Positions 10,128 through 19,559 of a stretch of 64,000 nt of DNA are shown piece after piece (the stretch's first letter is position 1; each line of letters starts with the position of its first letter). A program made the position numbers and the translations under genes. Under the pieces are notes generated by a model. The model had not been told where the DNA came from, did not search any database, and saw only the letters and a list, made by a program, of their open reading frames with translations. The DNA lies in assembly GCF_037811135.1 (NCBI RefSeq), contig NZ_CP149130.1, positions 3,835,001 to 3,899,000 of the forward strand, given 5' to 3'. This stretch comes from Aeromonas rivipollensis (lineage in GTDB: Bacteria > Pseudomonadota > Gammaproteobacteria > Enterobacterales > Aeromonadaceae).

Positions 10128-10575
10128 AGCAACCTCAGTGCGGTGAATAAATGAACCTGCCATCACGCTGTGAGCGGAGTATGGCCCATGCCAACTCGTC
10201 ATCGCGCAGGTCTCTTGTCACTAAAATGGGGAGCCATGCCGGTTTTTCAAGTCCGCGGCGCCAGACAACCCGGGTTCGGGAGAAATATTTGGTCACCCAA
10301 CTGTGATTGAAGTGATTGTTCTGTCAAAGTTAATCGCTCAATTGCAATATCTGTTTAATGACCACAAGATATTTGGGGTTGCCTCAAATTTAGTGATCCA
10401 AGTCTAATATCAGATACCTCAATTGAGGTAAGATCTATCCCAGTCATTGCACAGGGAGCTATCGGTTCCCCACTGCCCCACCCGATGTGTGGTGCTTCAG
10501 GATGAAATGTGCGTAAGGAAGTCGCGACCACTCGGTGAGGATCGTTTCCATTTATCTGATTTCTGAGGCATTACA
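10128..10575. promoter_or_regulatory. fxsA-aspA intergenic control region
   Basis: This 448-base gap separates divergent genes and holds no plausible protein gene. The first ~170 bases serve fxsA. The AT-richer middle (10290-10440) carries a TGTGATTGAAGTGATT stretch that is a weak half-match to a CRP site, and a perfect 16-base palindrome (listed separately). The last ~130 bases look like an aspA leader with small imperfect hairpins. E. coli aspA is controlled by CRP and anaerobiosis; that these apply here is an inference. Confidence 0.5.
10415..10430. promoter_or_regulatory. Perfect 16-base palindrome upstream of aspA
   Basis: The sequence TACCTCAATTGAGGTA is an exact inverted repeat 145 bases before the aspA start. 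It matches neither an FNR site (TTGATNNNNATCAA) nor a CRP site. The CCTCAA half-sites recall SoxR/MerR-type operators, but the spacing is shorter. It is a candidate operator for an unidentified regulator. Confidence 0.45.
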
Positions 10576-12018
10576 ATGAGCGACATCAAGAACGTCCGCA
10601 TTGAAGAAGACCTGCTGGGCACCAAAGAAGTTTCCAACGATCTCTATTACGGTGTGCATACCCTGCGCGCCGTCGAGAACTTCAAGATCAGCACTCAGAA
10701 GATTTCTGACGTTCCCGAATTTGTCCGTGGCATGGTGCTGACCAAGAAGGCCGCCGCACTGGCCAACGGTGAGCTGGGCACCATACGTCCCGAAATCGCT
10801 GACAAGATCATCGAAGCATGTGACCTGATGCTGAACACCGGCAAATGCTTCGACCAGTTCCCGGTCGATGTCTATCAGGGCGGCGCCGGTACCTCCGTCA
10901 ACATGAACACCAACGAGGTGCTGGCCAACATAGCACTCGAGTTGATGGGTCTGGAGAAGGGCCGTTACGACGTCATCAACCCGAACGATCACGTCAACAA
11001 GTGCCAGTCCACCAACGACGCCTACCCCACAGGTTTCCGCGTGGCCGTGGTCAACAGCACCGACACCACCCTGTTTGCCCTGGAAAGCCTGATCGCCGCC
11101 TTCGATGCCAAGGCTGCCGAGTTCAAGAGCATCCTGAAGATGGGTCGTACCCAACTGCAGGATGCTGTCCCCATGACCCTGGGTCAGGAGTTCCATGCCT
11201 TCGCCGTCACCCTGCGCGAAGAGATCAAGTCCATCAAGCGTTGCCAGGAGCTGCTGCTGGAAGTGAACCTGGGCGCCACCGCCATCGGTACCGGCCTGAA
11301 CACCCCGCCCGAGTACTCCGCCCTGGCCATCAAGCGTCTGGCCGAGATCACCGGTCGTGCCTATGTGCCGGCAGAGGATCTCATCGAAGCGACCTCCGAC
11401 TGCGGCGCCTATGTGATGCTGCACGGCGCCATCAAGCGTCTGGCCATGAAAATGTCCAAGATCTGTAATGACCTGCGTCTGCTCTCCTCCGGCCCGCGTA
11501 CCGCGCTCAAAGAGATCAACCTGCCGGAAATGCAGGCGGGCTCTTCCATCATGCCGGCCAAGGTCAACCCCGTCATCCCGGAAGTGGTCAACCAGTCCTG
11601 CTTCAAGGTATTCGGTAACGACGTCACCATCACCTTCGCCGCCGAAGCCGGTCAGCTGCAGCTGAACGTCATGGAGCCGGTGATTGGCCAGGCCATGTTC
11701 GAATCCCTGAGCCTGATGGAAAAAGCCTGCATCTCCCTGCGCGAGAAGTGCGTGGAAGGCATCACCGCCAACCCGGAAATCTGCATGAACCACGTGCTGA
11801 ACTCCATCGGCATTGTGACCTACCTGAACCCCTTCATCGGTCACCACGAAGGTGACATCGTCGGCAAGATCTGCGCCCAGACCGGCAAGAACGTCCGCGA
11901 AGTCGTGCTTGAGCGCGGCCTGCTGACCGCCGAGCAACTGGACGAGATCCTCTCCATCGAGAACCTGATGAATCCGCAATACAAGGCCAAGCGTTACACC
12001 CGCGAAGCCACCGTATAA
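10576..12018 (+). CDS. aspA: Aspartate ammonia-lyase (aspartase)
   Basis: Aspartase converts L-aspartate to fumarate and ammonia, supplying fumarate for anaerobic respiration. The 480 residues carry the fumarase/aspartase superfamily signature [11 protein letters not shown] near residue 317 and earlier conserved segments [15 protein letters not shown] and [12 protein letters not shown]. The length equals that of typical enterobacterial AspA. A GAGG box lies upstream of the ATG. dcuA follows 128 bases downstream, so aspartate uptake or fumarate/succinate exchange and deamination are linked as in E. coli. Confidence 0.98.
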   Translation: MSDIKNVRIEEDLLGTKEVSNDLYYGVHTLRAVENFKISTQKISDVPEFVRGMVLTKKAAALANGELGTIRPEIADKIIEACDLMLNTGKCFDQFPVDVYQGGAGTSVNMNTNEVLANIALELMGLEKGRYDVINPNDHVNKCQSTNDAYPTGFRVAVVNSTDTTLFALESLIAAFDAKAAEFKSILKMGRTQLQDAVPMTLGQEFHAFAVTLREEIKSIKRCQELLLEVNLGATAIGTGLNTPPEYSALAIKRLAEITGRAYVPAEDLIEATSDCGAYVMLHGAIKRLAMKMSKICNDLRLLSSGPRTALKEINLPEMQAGSSIMPAKVNPVIPEVVNQSCFKVFGNDVTITFAAEAGQLQLNVMEPVIGQAMFESLSLMEKACISLREKCVEGITANPEICMNHVLNSIGIVTYLNPFIGHHEGDIVGKICAQTGKNVREVVLERGLLTAEQLDEILSIENLMNPQYKAKRYTREATV

Positions 12019-12028
12019 CCGGAATCCT

Positions 12029-12049
12029 GGGCCGGGTATATCCCGGCCC
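12029..12049 (+). terminator. Perfect hairpin in the aspA-dcuA spacer
   Basis: An 8-bp GGGCCGGG / CCCGGCCC stem with a TATAT loop begins 11 bases after the aspA stop. No T run follows, so it may stabilise the aspA mRNA end or partly attenuate read-through into dcuA rather than act as a full terminator. Confidence 0.55.
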
Positions 12050-12146
12050 CATAGAGTCAGTTCCCGAGCGGCCTCCTGCTAGTCCCGTCGGGAATTGGCT
12101 TTCTGCCTAATAAAACCTAAAAAAACTGGAAAATGGAGTGTTCGCT

Positions 12147-13466
12147 ATGATTGGAATCGAGTTACTTGTGGTGCTCGCCGCTATCTATCTGGGGGCCCGG
12201 ATAGGCAGCATCGGCATCGGCTTTGCCGGTGGTCTGGGGGTGCTGGTACTGACCTGGGGTCTGGGCATGCCCATCCCGAGCGATCAGCTGGTGACCTACC
12301 TCCCCTGGGACGTGATCATGATCATCGCGTCCGTCATCTGCGCCATCGCCTGCATGCAGCTCGCCGGCGGGATGGACTACCTGGTGCACCTGGCCGAGAA
12401 GGCACTGCGCAAGAATCCCAAACACATCACCTTCGCCGCCCCCGTCGTCACCTACCTGATGACCATGCTGGCCGGTACCGGCCACACCGCCTTCTCCACC
12501 CTGCCGGTGATCGCCGAAGTGGCCAAGGAGCAGGGCATTCGCCCCTCCCGTCCGCTCTCCATCGCGGTCGTTGCCTCCCAGATCGCCATCACAGCCTCGC
12601 CCATCTCGGCAGCCGTGGTCGCCTTCTCCGGCATGCTGGAGCCGCTCGGTGTCGACTACCTGACCCTGCTGGCCATCTGCATCCCGTCCAGCTTCATCGC
12701 CTGTCTGCTGGGGGCCTTCGTGGCGAACATGCTGGGCAAGCCGCTGGAGCAGGATGAAGTCTACCTGGAGCGCAAGGCCAAGGGCCTGATCAAGCTGCGC
12801 GGCACCAGCAAGGTGGAGCTCAAGCCTTACGCCAAGCTCTCCGTCGGCATCTTCGTCATCGCCATCGTCGCCGTGATGGCCTATGCCACCGCCATCTCCG
12901 GCAACGTGGGCCTGATCGCCAGCCCGCCCATCCCCCGCGATGGCGCCATCATGGGCATCATGCTCTCCGCCGCCACCCTGATGGTGCTGTTCTGCAAGCT
13001 GGACGCCGCCCAGATCACCAACATGCCCACCTTCAAGTCCGGTATGTCCGCCTGTATCTGCGTACTGGGTGTGGCCTGGCTCGGCAACGTCTTCGTGAAG
13101 GGCAACATGGTCGAGATCCAGGCGTTCGCCGGCGATCTGCTGAGCCAGTACAGCTGGCTGCTGGCCGTGGTGCTGTTCTTCTCCTCCATGCTGCTCTACT
13201 CCCAGGGTGCCACCACCAAGGCACTGATGCCGGCCGCCCTGGCACTGGGCGTCAGCCCGCTGGCGGCCATCGCCTCCTTCGCCGCTGTGAGCGCCCTGTT
13301 CGTACTGCCGACCTACCCGACCCTGCTGGCGGCGGTCGAGATGGACGACACCGGCTCCACCCGGATTGGCAAGGCGGTCTTCAACCACCCCTTCTTCATC
13401 CCGGGCGTGGCCACCATCGCCATGGCAGTGGCGCTGGGCTTCTTCTTCGGCGGTCTCATCCTCTGA
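12147..13466 (+). CDS. dcuA: Anaerobic C4-dicarboxylate transporter DcuA
   Basis: DcuA exchanges or imports aspartate, fumarate, malate and succinate across the inner membrane. The product is 439 residues with about 10-12 hydrophobic helices throughout; the opening (MIGIELLVVLAAIYLGARIG, then GIGFAGGLGVLVL) is typical of the Dcu family. I chose the ATG at 12147 because a GGAG box lies eight bases upstream; a GTG nine bases earlier overlaps that box. Together with aspA it forms an aspartate-to-fumarate module. A strong terminator follows 19 bases after the stop. Confidence 0.96.
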   Translation: MIGIELLVVLAAIYLGARIGSIGIGFAGGLGVLVLTWGLGMPIPSDQLVTYLPWDVIMIIASVICAIACMQLAGGMDYLVHLAEKALRKNPKHITFAAPVVTYLMTMLAGTGHTAFSTLPVIAEVAKEQGIRPSRPLSIAVVASQIAITASPISAAVVAFSGMLEPLGVDYLTLLAICIPSSFIACLLGAFVANMLGKPLEQDEVYLERKAKGLIKLRGTSKVELKPYAKLSVGIFVIAIVAVMAYATAISGNVGLIASPPIPRDGAIMGIMLSAATLMVLFCKLDAAQITNMPTFKSGMSACICVLGVAWLGNVFVKGNMVEIQAFAGDLLSQYSWLLAVVLFFSSMLLYSQGATTKALMPAALALGVSPLAAIASFAAVSALFVLPTYPTLLAAVEMDDTGSTRIGKAVFNHPFFIPGVATIAMAVALGFFFGGLIL

Positions 13467-13485
13467 TAGCGAGCAACTCCTTGCC

Positions 13486-13512
13486 AAACGGCCCTTCGGG
13501 GCCGTTTTTTTA
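13486..13512 (+). terminator. Rho-independent terminator of dcuA
   Basis: AAACGGCCC / GGGCCGTTT stem with a TTCG-type tight loop followed by seven T residues. Confidence 0.93.
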
Positions 13513-13548
13513 TGTCCGGCCGCCGCGAATGGCCCCCGAACGCCCATG

Positions 13549-13573
13549 AAAAAAGCCGCTCAAGGGAGCGGCT
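13549..13573 (-). terminator. Rho-independent terminator of gshA
   Basis: On the minus strand AGCCGCTC / GAGCGGCT with a four-base loop is followed by a T run; it lies 21 bases beyond the gshA stop. Confidence 0.88.
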
Positions 13574-13594
13574 CTCGTCATCAGGGGCAAACCC

Positions 13595-15190
13595 TCAGCT
13601 GGTCTGCCGGGTACCGAAGTAGTCGGCGAGGAAGTCATCGAACGAGAGGCTGTCACCGCGCTCCCGCTCCCGCTGCTTGGCCAGGGAGTCCCGCGCCTCA
13701 CCGGCGAAGTAGGCCTCATCCCAGTACTGCAGCTCACCGCTCAGCATCTCTTCCCGGTAACGGCTCGCCAGGGCGTCCCCGAAGCAGCCGTTGTCCTGGC
13801 CGCTTTCCAGCAACTGCTTGAGCAGGCGGGCGGAGTAGGTCAGCTCGGGGTTGAGCAGCTTCTCGCGGTGCATGGCCAGGGTTTCCCGGTAGCGGTTGCG
13901 ACCACAGCAGCGATCCAGCAGCTCGGCGACCTGGGCCAGCTCGTCGAACAGCTTGAGCCCGTACTCCTTGAGGCCGATGGCATTGCCCTGCTCGTCTTCC
14001 AGCTCGAGGCCGGGGCGGCGCCCTTCCAGCACCACCTTGTTCTGGTTGCGACGGTTGCGGGCAATCTCCTCGTCACCCAGCACGGGAGACGGGCGCAGCA
14101 GGCACCAGACCAGGAACAGATCGAAGAAGCGGATCTGATCCACCTCTATGCCGAACGGCGTGAAGGGATTGACGTCCACGGTGCGCAGCTCTATGTATTC
14201 GATGCCGCGCTGCTCCAGCGCATCCGAGGGCTTCTCGCCGCTGCGCGGGGTGCGCTTGGGCCGGATCGGGGCGTACAGCTCGTTCTCCAGCTGCAGCACG
14301 TTGTCGTTGAGCTGACGGTACTCGCCGTTCACCTTGACCCCTATCTTGGCGAACTCGGGATCATGGGTATTAATGGCGCGGCGCAGGCTGCTCACGTAAG
14401 CGGGCAGGTTGTCGTGGCTGATCTTGAGCCCCGCCTGGGCGCTGTTGGTGTAACCGAGATCGGACAGGCGCAGGGCGGTGGCATAGGGCAGATAGAGGGT
14501 CCCCTTGCCGGTCTTCTGGAACGGCAGGCTGCTCTTGCGCCCCTTGAGGAAGGAGTCGCAGATGGCCGGGGAGGCGCCGAACAGATAGGGCACCAGCCAG
14601 CCGAAGCGATAGACGTTGCGGATCAGTCCCATGTACTTGTCGGAGATGAAGCGCTGGCTGCAGCACCCCTCGCCCACCAGATCCTGCCACTCGCACCAGA
14701 AGCTGTCCGGCATGGAGAAGTTGAAGTGCACCCCGGCGATCACCTGCATCAGGCTGCCGTAACGGTTCTTCAAGCCCTGGCGATAGAGGGTCTTCATCCG
14801 CCCAATGTTGGAACTGCCGTACTGGGCCAGGCGGATGCTCTCCTCGTCGCCGACGAAGCAGGGCATGGAGAGAGGCCAGATCCGCTCATCCCCCAGATGG
14901 TGAATGGCGTGGCGATGGATGTCGCCAAGCTGCTCGATCAGGCTCTCGATGGAGTCGGTCGCCGGGGTGATGAACTCCAGCAGGCTCTCGGAGTAGTCGG
15001 TGGTGATGTTGGCATGGGTCAGGGCCGACCCCAGGCCTCTGGGGTGATCGGTCTGGGCCAGGGTCCCTTCCGGGGTGATGCGCAGACATTCACGTTCGAT
15101 CCCGCGCCGGATCCCCTTGAGGGCGGCCACCCGATCAGGGGTGCCCAGCGCGGTCAGCAACTCGGTGAGCGACAAGCTAGTAGTAGTCAT
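13595..15190 (-). CDS. gshA: Glutamate-cysteine ligase
   Basis: GshA makes gamma-glutamylcysteine from glutamate, cysteine and ATP, the first and rate-limiting step of glutathione synthesis. The 531-residue protein matches the class of E. coli GshA, with conserved segments RGIERECLRITPEG, ITTDYSESLLEFITP, PLSMPC, GVHFNFSMP and LRTVDVNPF. The ATG at 15190 gives MTTTSLSLTELL; a GTG six bases upstream is the alternative, and neither has a strong ribosome binding site. A 9-bp GC-rich hairpin lies 19 bases before the start, between gshA and the upstream M16 peptidase gene. luxS, which neighbours gshA in E. coli, is elsewhere in this window. Confidence 0.96.
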   Translation of the reverse strand: MTTTSLSLTELLTALGTPDRVAALKGIRRGIERECLRITPEGTLAQTDHPRGLGSALTHANITTDYSESLLEFITPATDSIESLIEQLGDIHRHAIHHLGDERIWPLSMPCFVGDEESIRLAQYGSSNIGRMKTLYRQGLKNRYGSLMQVIAGVHFNFSMPDSFWCEWQDLVGEGCCSQRFISDKYMGLIRNVYRFGWLVPYLFGASPAICDSFLKGRKSSLPFQKTGKGTLYLPYATALRLSDLGYTNSAQAGLKISHDNLPAYVSSLRRAINTHDPEFAKIGVKVNGEYRQLNDNVLQLENELYAPIRPKRTPRSGEKPSDALEQRGIEYIELRTVDVNPFTPFGIEVDQIRFFDLFLVWCLLRPSPVLGDEEIARNRRNQNKVVLEGRRPGLELEDEQGNAIGLKEYGLKLFDELAQVAELLDRCCGRNRYRETLAMHREKLLNPELTYSARLLKQLLESGQDNGCFGDALASRYREEMLSGELQYWDEAYFAGEARDSLAKQRERERGDSLSFDDFLADYFGTRQTS

Positions 15191-15208
15191 ATTCACGGCT
15201 CATGTATG

Positions 15209-15228
15209 GCCGCCCCACCTGGGGCGGC
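15209..15228. terminator. Strong GC hairpin in the gshA leader
   Basis: GCCGCCCCA and TGGGGCGGC form a perfect 9-bp stem with a two-base loop between the M16 peptidase stop (15251) and the gshA start (15190). In the + direction it is followed five bases later by seven T residues, but no + gene precedes it. In the gshA direction there is no T run, so it may instead impede or modulate gshA transcription or translation. Confidence 0.6.
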
Positions 15229-15250
15229 GCTCATTTTTTTGCAACGCCCC

Positions 15251-18064
15251 TCAGGGCAGTTGCAGCGGATAGATGGGAAGATGAAGCTCGCTCAAGGGTT
15301 TTTCAAGCTTTTGCTTGTCCCCCACCACCACAATCACCATCTCGGCCGGATCGAGCCAGCGTGCCGCACTGGCCTTTAGCGCCTCAGGCGACACCGTTTT
15401 GATCAGCTGGTTCTGGGCCTGCACATAGTCCGGCTTCAGCCCATACATGATCATCTGCAGCAGGAAGCCCGCCTTCTGACCGAGGGTCTCGTAGGAGAGC
15501 GCATCCTGCTGGGAAACGGCGCTGCGCATGTAGGCCAGCTCCACCGGCGTCGGGCCGCTCGCCCGGTAGCCATCCATCTCCTTGAGGAACTGGCGGATGG
15601 CATCCGCGGTGGCATCGGTGCGCACGTTGGCGCCGGTGGCGAAGATGCCGGCCTCGCGGTTCGCCTGGAAGCCCGAGCTGGCACCATAGGTGTAGCCCTT
15701 GTCTTCCCGCAGGTTGAGGTTGATGCGGCTGTTGAAGTTGCCCCCCAGGTTGAAGTTCATCAGGTTGGCGACGAAGTAGTCCCCGGTGGTGTCAAACGGC
15801 ATGGCACGGCGGCCGATGCGGATCACCGACTGGGGCGCCCCCGGCTTGTCCACCAGGTAGATGCCCGGCTTGGCCTGCTCGCCCTTGAGCTTGAGATCCC
15901 CCAGAGTCGGGACAGGCCCCTTCCACTGGGTGAGGAAGCCAAGCTGCTGTTCGACCTGTTGCTGGGTCACATCCCCGGTCACCACCACCTTGGCATTGGT
16001 CGGGTTGTAGTAGGCGTGATAGAAGCGCTTCACGTCCGCCAGGGTCAGCTTCTCGACGTCGGTCAGCACCCCGTCGGTCGGCTGCCCGAGGCGGTTCTGC
16101 TTGCCATAGACCAGCTCACGGAACGCCTGCCCCGCCAGCCACTCGGGCTGCTGCTCGCTCTGCTTCATGCCTTGCAGCATCTGCGCCTTGAGCCGCTCGA
16201 AGTCCGCCTCCCGCAGGCCGGGTTGCAGCAGCACCTCGCGCACCAGTGCCAGCGTCTGGGGCAGCTTGTCGGTCAGGCTGCTGATGGTGATGAGGTTGTT
16301 GTACTGGGCGGTAGAGACGCTGATGCTGGCGCCGAGCTTTTGCAGCTCGTCGCTGAGTTCGGCCTCGGAGAGGCGCGCCGTCCCCTGTCCCAGCATGGCA
16401 GCGGTGAGACTGGCCAGCCCCAGCTCGCCCTTGCCCTCGGCCCGGATGCCGCCCGGCAGGGCGATCATGATGGAGACGGCCGGGATCTCGTCACTCTGGG
16501 TGCCGATGATCTCGATGCCCTTGTCCAGCTTGCCATGCCAGATGGCCGGCACCTTGACGCTGACCGCTTCCGCCGTCTTGGGCTGCACGCTGCGGTCGAA
16601 GCTGTCCTTGACCGGGCGCAGGGCCAGCGGCTCCCCATGCTGGCTGTAATCCGGCAGCTCGCGCTTGGCCGGTGTGAAGTTAGGCGTGCCCGCCTGCCAC
16701 TGGGTCTTGCCCTTGGGCACCACGCTCAACACCACCGAGGGCTTGTTCGCGATGAACTTGTCGTAGGCCGCCTTGACCTGCTGGGCGTTCACCTGACCTA
16801 TGGCATCCAGATTCTTGAACACATAGTTGGGGTCCTGGGCCAGCACCTGGCCCATGGCGAGCTGGCTCACCTTGCCGGACACGCTGTCCAGCCCCCAGAT
16901 GGCCGAGGCGCGATAGCTGCTGATGGCCTTCTCCAGATCCTCTGGCTTGATGCCGCGACCGGCAAACTCGCCGATCACCTTGTCCACTTCCCCCTTGAGG
17001 GTCTTGAGGCTGCCATCCACCGCCGGGTTCGGATAGGCGTAGACCGCCAGGGTACAGGCCAGCTCCTCGCAGGAGTGAGACGCCCCCACCTCGATGGCCT
17101 TGCCGGTCTTGACCAGGGACTGATAGAGCATTGAGCTGGCGGAGCCGCCGAGCACGTCGGCAAAGATGTCCAGCGCCGGCTCCTGGGGGTCGCCGAGGGC
17201 GACGGTCGGATAGCTGATGTAGAGCAGCGGCAGGTGCACCTTGTCTTCCAGCGTCACATAGCGGGTCTCGGGCAGGGTCGCAGGCTCCGGCGTCGGCTCG
17301 GCCACCTCGGGGCCACGGGGGATGGGGCCGAAGTACTGCTCAATCCAGGCCAGCGCCTGCTTGGTGTCGAAATCGCCGCCCAGGGTGAGGGTGGCGTTGT
17401 TCGGACCATACCAGCGCAGGAAGAACTGCTTGAGGTCATTCACATCGACCCTGTCCAGATCCTCCACATAGCCGATGGGCTGCCAGGAGTAGGGATGGGT
17501 GCGTGGGTAGAGCGCCTCCCCCACCTTCTCGCTCAGCAGGCCGTAGGGCTGGTTGTCGATGCGCTGGGCCCGCTCGTTCTTGACGGTGGCGCGCTGGATC
17601 TCGAACTTCTTCTGGCTCACCGCATCGAGCAGGAAGCCCATGCGATCCGCCTCCAGCCAGAGCACCTTCTCCAGCTGGTTGGCCGGTACCGTCTCGAAAT
17701 AGTTGGTTCTGTCCTTGTTGGTGGTGCCGTTCATCTCGCCACCGGCCTCGTTGATGATCCGCATGTGCTCCTGATCGCCAACGTGTTTGGAGCCCTGGAA
17801 CATCATGTGCTCGAAGAAGTGGGCAAACCCCGACTTGCCGACCGTTTCGCGGGACGATCCCACGTGATAGGTGACATCCAGGTGTACCAGAGGGTCAGAC
17901 TTATCCGGCGCCAGGATCACGGTCAGGCCGTTGTCCAGCTTGTACATCTGATAGGGAATGCCGAGCTTGCCTTCCTGCTTGACCTGCTCGGACACCAGGG
18001 TGGGCGCTGCCAGTGCGGGCAGGGAAAACCCCAGGAGAATGCTTAATGGAATGAGTTTGTTCAC
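15251..18064 (-). CDS. Periplasmic M16-family zinc metallopeptidase (pitrilysin/insulinase type)
   Basis: A 937-residue exported peptidase with a signal peptide (MNKLIPLSILLGFSLPALAA). The N-terminal catalytic M16 unit has the inverted zinc motif HFFEH at 82-86 and the more distal Glu in the NERAQRIDNQPYG segment, about 76 residues later. A second M16-like half follows from about residue 500 and lacks an HxxEH motif, as usual for two-domain members. The likely role is degradation of peptides in the periplasm. It starts with GTG after CGAGGTAACC. It follows a YqaA-like gene by 27 bases in an apparent operon that leads towards gshA. Confidence 0.93.
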   Translation of the reverse strand: MNKLIPLSILLGFSLPALAAPTLVSEQVKQEGKLGIPYQMYKLDNGLTVILAPDKSDPLVHLDVTYHVGSSRETVGKSGFAHFFEHMMFQGSKHVGDQEHMRIINEAGGEMNGTTNKDRTNYFETVPANQLEKVLWLEADRMGFLLDAVSQKKFEIQRATVKNERAQRIDNQPYGLLSEKVGEALYPRTHPYSWQPIGYVEDLDRVDVNDLKQFFLRWYGPNNATLTLGGDFDTKQALAWIEQYFGPIPRGPEVAEPTPEPATLPETRYVTLEDKVHLPLLYISYPTVALGDPQEPALDIFADVLGGSASSMLYQSLVKTGKAIEVGASHSCEELACTLAVYAYPNPAVDGSLKTLKGEVDKVIGEFAGRGIKPEDLEKAISSYRASAIWGLDSVSGKVSQLAMGQVLAQDPNYVFKNLDAIGQVNAQQVKAAYDKFIANKPSVVLSVVPKGKTQWQAGTPNFTPAKRELPDYSQHGEPLALRPVKDSFDRSVQPKTAEAVSVKVPAIWHGKLDKGIEIIGTQSDEIPAVSIMIALPGGIRAEGKGELGLASLTAAMLGQGTARLSEAELSDELQKLGASISVSTAQYNNLITISSLTDKLPQTLALVREVLLQPGLREADFERLKAQMLQGMKQSEQQPEWLAGQAFRELVYGKQNRLGQPTDGVLTDVEKLTLADVKRFYHAYYNPTNAKVVVTGDVTQQQVEQQLGFLTQWKGPVPTLGDLKLKGEQAKPGIYLVDKPGAPQSVIRIGRRAMPFDTTGDYFVANLMNFNLGGNFNSRINLNLREDKGYTYGASSGFQANREAGIFATGANVRTDATADAIRQFLKEMDGYRASGPTPVELAYMRSAVSQQDALSYETLGQKAGFLLQMIMYGLKPDYVQAQNQLIKTVSPEALKASAARWLDPAEMVIVVVGDKQKLEKPLSELHLPIYPLQLP

Positions 18065-18091
18065 GGTTACCTCGTGAGTGACAAGAATGGG

Positions 18092-18529
18092 CTAGAAGAT
18101 CTGGCTGGCCAGCAGAAACACCAGGGCATAACGAAACAATTTGCCGAGCCCGATCAGGATGAGAGAGCGCCAGAAGGAGAAGCGAAGCCAACCGGCCAGC
18201 AGGCAGAGGCCATCGCCAATCACCGGCGTCCAGGCGAGCAGCAGGCACCAGTGACCATGTTGTTTGAGCCAGGTGAGCGCCTTTTGTTCCCCACGGCCTT
18301 GAAAATCTTCCGGTTTTTTCTTCGATGTGGCGAGTCGGCCGAGCCACCAGGTGGTCATGGAGCCGAGGGTGTTGCCCAGCGTCGCCCAGATCAGCAGGCT
18401 GGCCATGCTCCACTCTCCCCGGGTGGCCATGGCCCCCAGCAGCACTTCCGAGCTGCCGGGCAGCAGGGTGGCCGAGGTGAAGGCGCTCAGAAACAGCCAG
18501 CCCAGCCCCATCTCGGCAATGTCGTTCAT
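18092..18529 (-). CDS. YqaA-like DedA-superfamily small membrane protein
   Basis: A 145-residue inner-membrane protein with several hydrophobic helices, opening MNDIAEMGLGWLFLSAFTSA and carrying the family-like LLPGSSEVLLGAM, GNTLGSMTTWWLG and PVIGDGLCLLAGWLR segments. It belongs with YqaA/DedA-related membrane proteins; DedA-family members are linked to lipid flipping and envelope homeostasis, but this branch has no assigned substrate. Its start codon overlaps the stop of the upstream oxidoreductase gene by four bases (ATGA), indicating translational coupling. Confidence 0.85.
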   Translation of the reverse strand: MNDIAEMGLGWLFLSAFTSATLLPGSSEVLLGAMATRGEWSMASLLIWATLGNTLGSMTTWWLGRLATSKKKPEDFQGRGEQKALTWLKQHGHWCLLLAWTPVIGDGLCLLAGWLRFSFWRSLILIGLGKLFRYALVFLLASQIF

Positions 18530-19503
18530 CCGGGCTGGCCGTCGGCGGCAGGCATGCGCAGCAGCAGCTTGCCCCGCACATGGCCGCCCTCGATGGCGCT
18601 ATGAGCCAGCGCCCCTTCCCCCAATGGGTACTCGCCGGAGATGGTGATATGCACATCGCCCTGACGCAGCAGCATCAGCACCTGGGTCAGCTGCTTCTGA
18701 TCAGGGTGGACCAGCATGCCGAGCACCTCTATGCCCGCCTCGGCCCCCGCCTCCTTGAGCTGCTGGGCCGTGATGGTGGGCACAGTCACCAGGCGGCCAC
18801 CCGGTTTGACGCAGGCCAGCGCCGCCTTGCCGCTCTCTCCGCCCACCAGATCCAGCACCAGATCCACCGGGCCACCGGCCGCCACCACCTGTGAAGGCCA
18901 GTCGGCGTCGTGGTAATCCACCATCTGGCTGGCCCCGAGTCCGTGCAGGAAGCTGTGGTTGTCAGGCCCTGCCGTGACCACGACCTGGGCACCGTAGGCG
19001 GCGGCAAACTGCACCGCCAGATGGCCCACGCCACCGGCACCGGCCAGGATCAGCACCCGCTGCCCGCTCTTGAGGGCACCGTGTTCGAACAGTCCCTGCC
19101 AGGCGGTGAGGCCTGCCAGGGGCAGTGCCGCCCCTTGCTTGAGGCTGACCCCGTCGAGCTTGACCAGCTCGTCTTCGCGCGCCACCACAGACTCCCCATA
19201 GCCACCGGCCGTCAGGGGAAAGCCCACCATGCCGCACACCTTATCCCCTTCCACCAGGGTGGTGACGTTGGGGCCGACCTTCTCCACCACGCCGGAGACG
19301 TCATAACCCGGGGTCCAGGGCAGCTTGTCCTTGTTCTGGGCCGCCGCCCAGCCAAGGCCGGCGCGGGTCTTGGCATCTATGGGGTTGACCCCCGCAAAGC
19401 AGATGCGCACCCGCACTTCCCCTTCCGCAGGCACCTTGTCTAGGGAGGGGTTGAGCCGAAGTACCGAGGGGTCGCCGAATGCGGTAATCTGTAGCTGCGT
19501 CAT
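18526..19503 (-). CDS. Zinc-independent NADP-dependent quinone-oxidoreductase-type dehydrogenase
   Basis: A 325-residue medium-chain dehydrogenase/reductase. The GroES-like N-terminal half carries CFAGVNPIDAKTRAGLG and PGYDVSGVVEKVGP; the Rossmann half carries the nucleotide loop LAGAGGVGHLAVQFA near residue 150. No zinc-ligand cysteine cluster is visible, which fits the quinone oxidoreductase (Qor-like) subgroup that reduces quinones or enones with NADPH. The exact substrate cannot be read from sequence. The start at 19503 (MTQLQITAFGDPSVL) fits the family; an ATG 12 bases upstream is possible. Confidence 0.88.
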   Translation of the reverse strand: MTQLQITAFGDPSVLRLNPSLDKVPAEGEVRVRICFAGVNPIDAKTRAGLGWAAAQNKDKLPWTPGYDVSGVVEKVGPNVTTLVEGDKVCGMVGFPLTAGGYGESVVAREDELVKLDGVSLKQGAALPLAGLTAWQGLFEHGALKSGQRVLILAGAGGVGHLAVQFAAAYGAQVVVTAGPDNHSFLHGLGASQMVDYHDADWPSQVVAAGGPVDLVLDLVGGESGKAALACVKPGGRLVTVPTITAQQLKEAGAEAGIEVLGMLVHPDQKQLTQVLMLLRQGDVHITISGEYPLGEGALAHSAIEGGHVRGKLLLRMPAADGQPG

Positions 19504-19559
19504 TGCACAATCCATCCTGTTGATTGATCAAGGATCAACAGAATAACAGCGAGGACACC

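Noticed and set aside
10300..10320. TGTGATTGAAGTGATT as a CRP site for aspA
   Set aside because: Only the first half-site matches TGTGA; the second half is poor, so it is not listed as a separate site.
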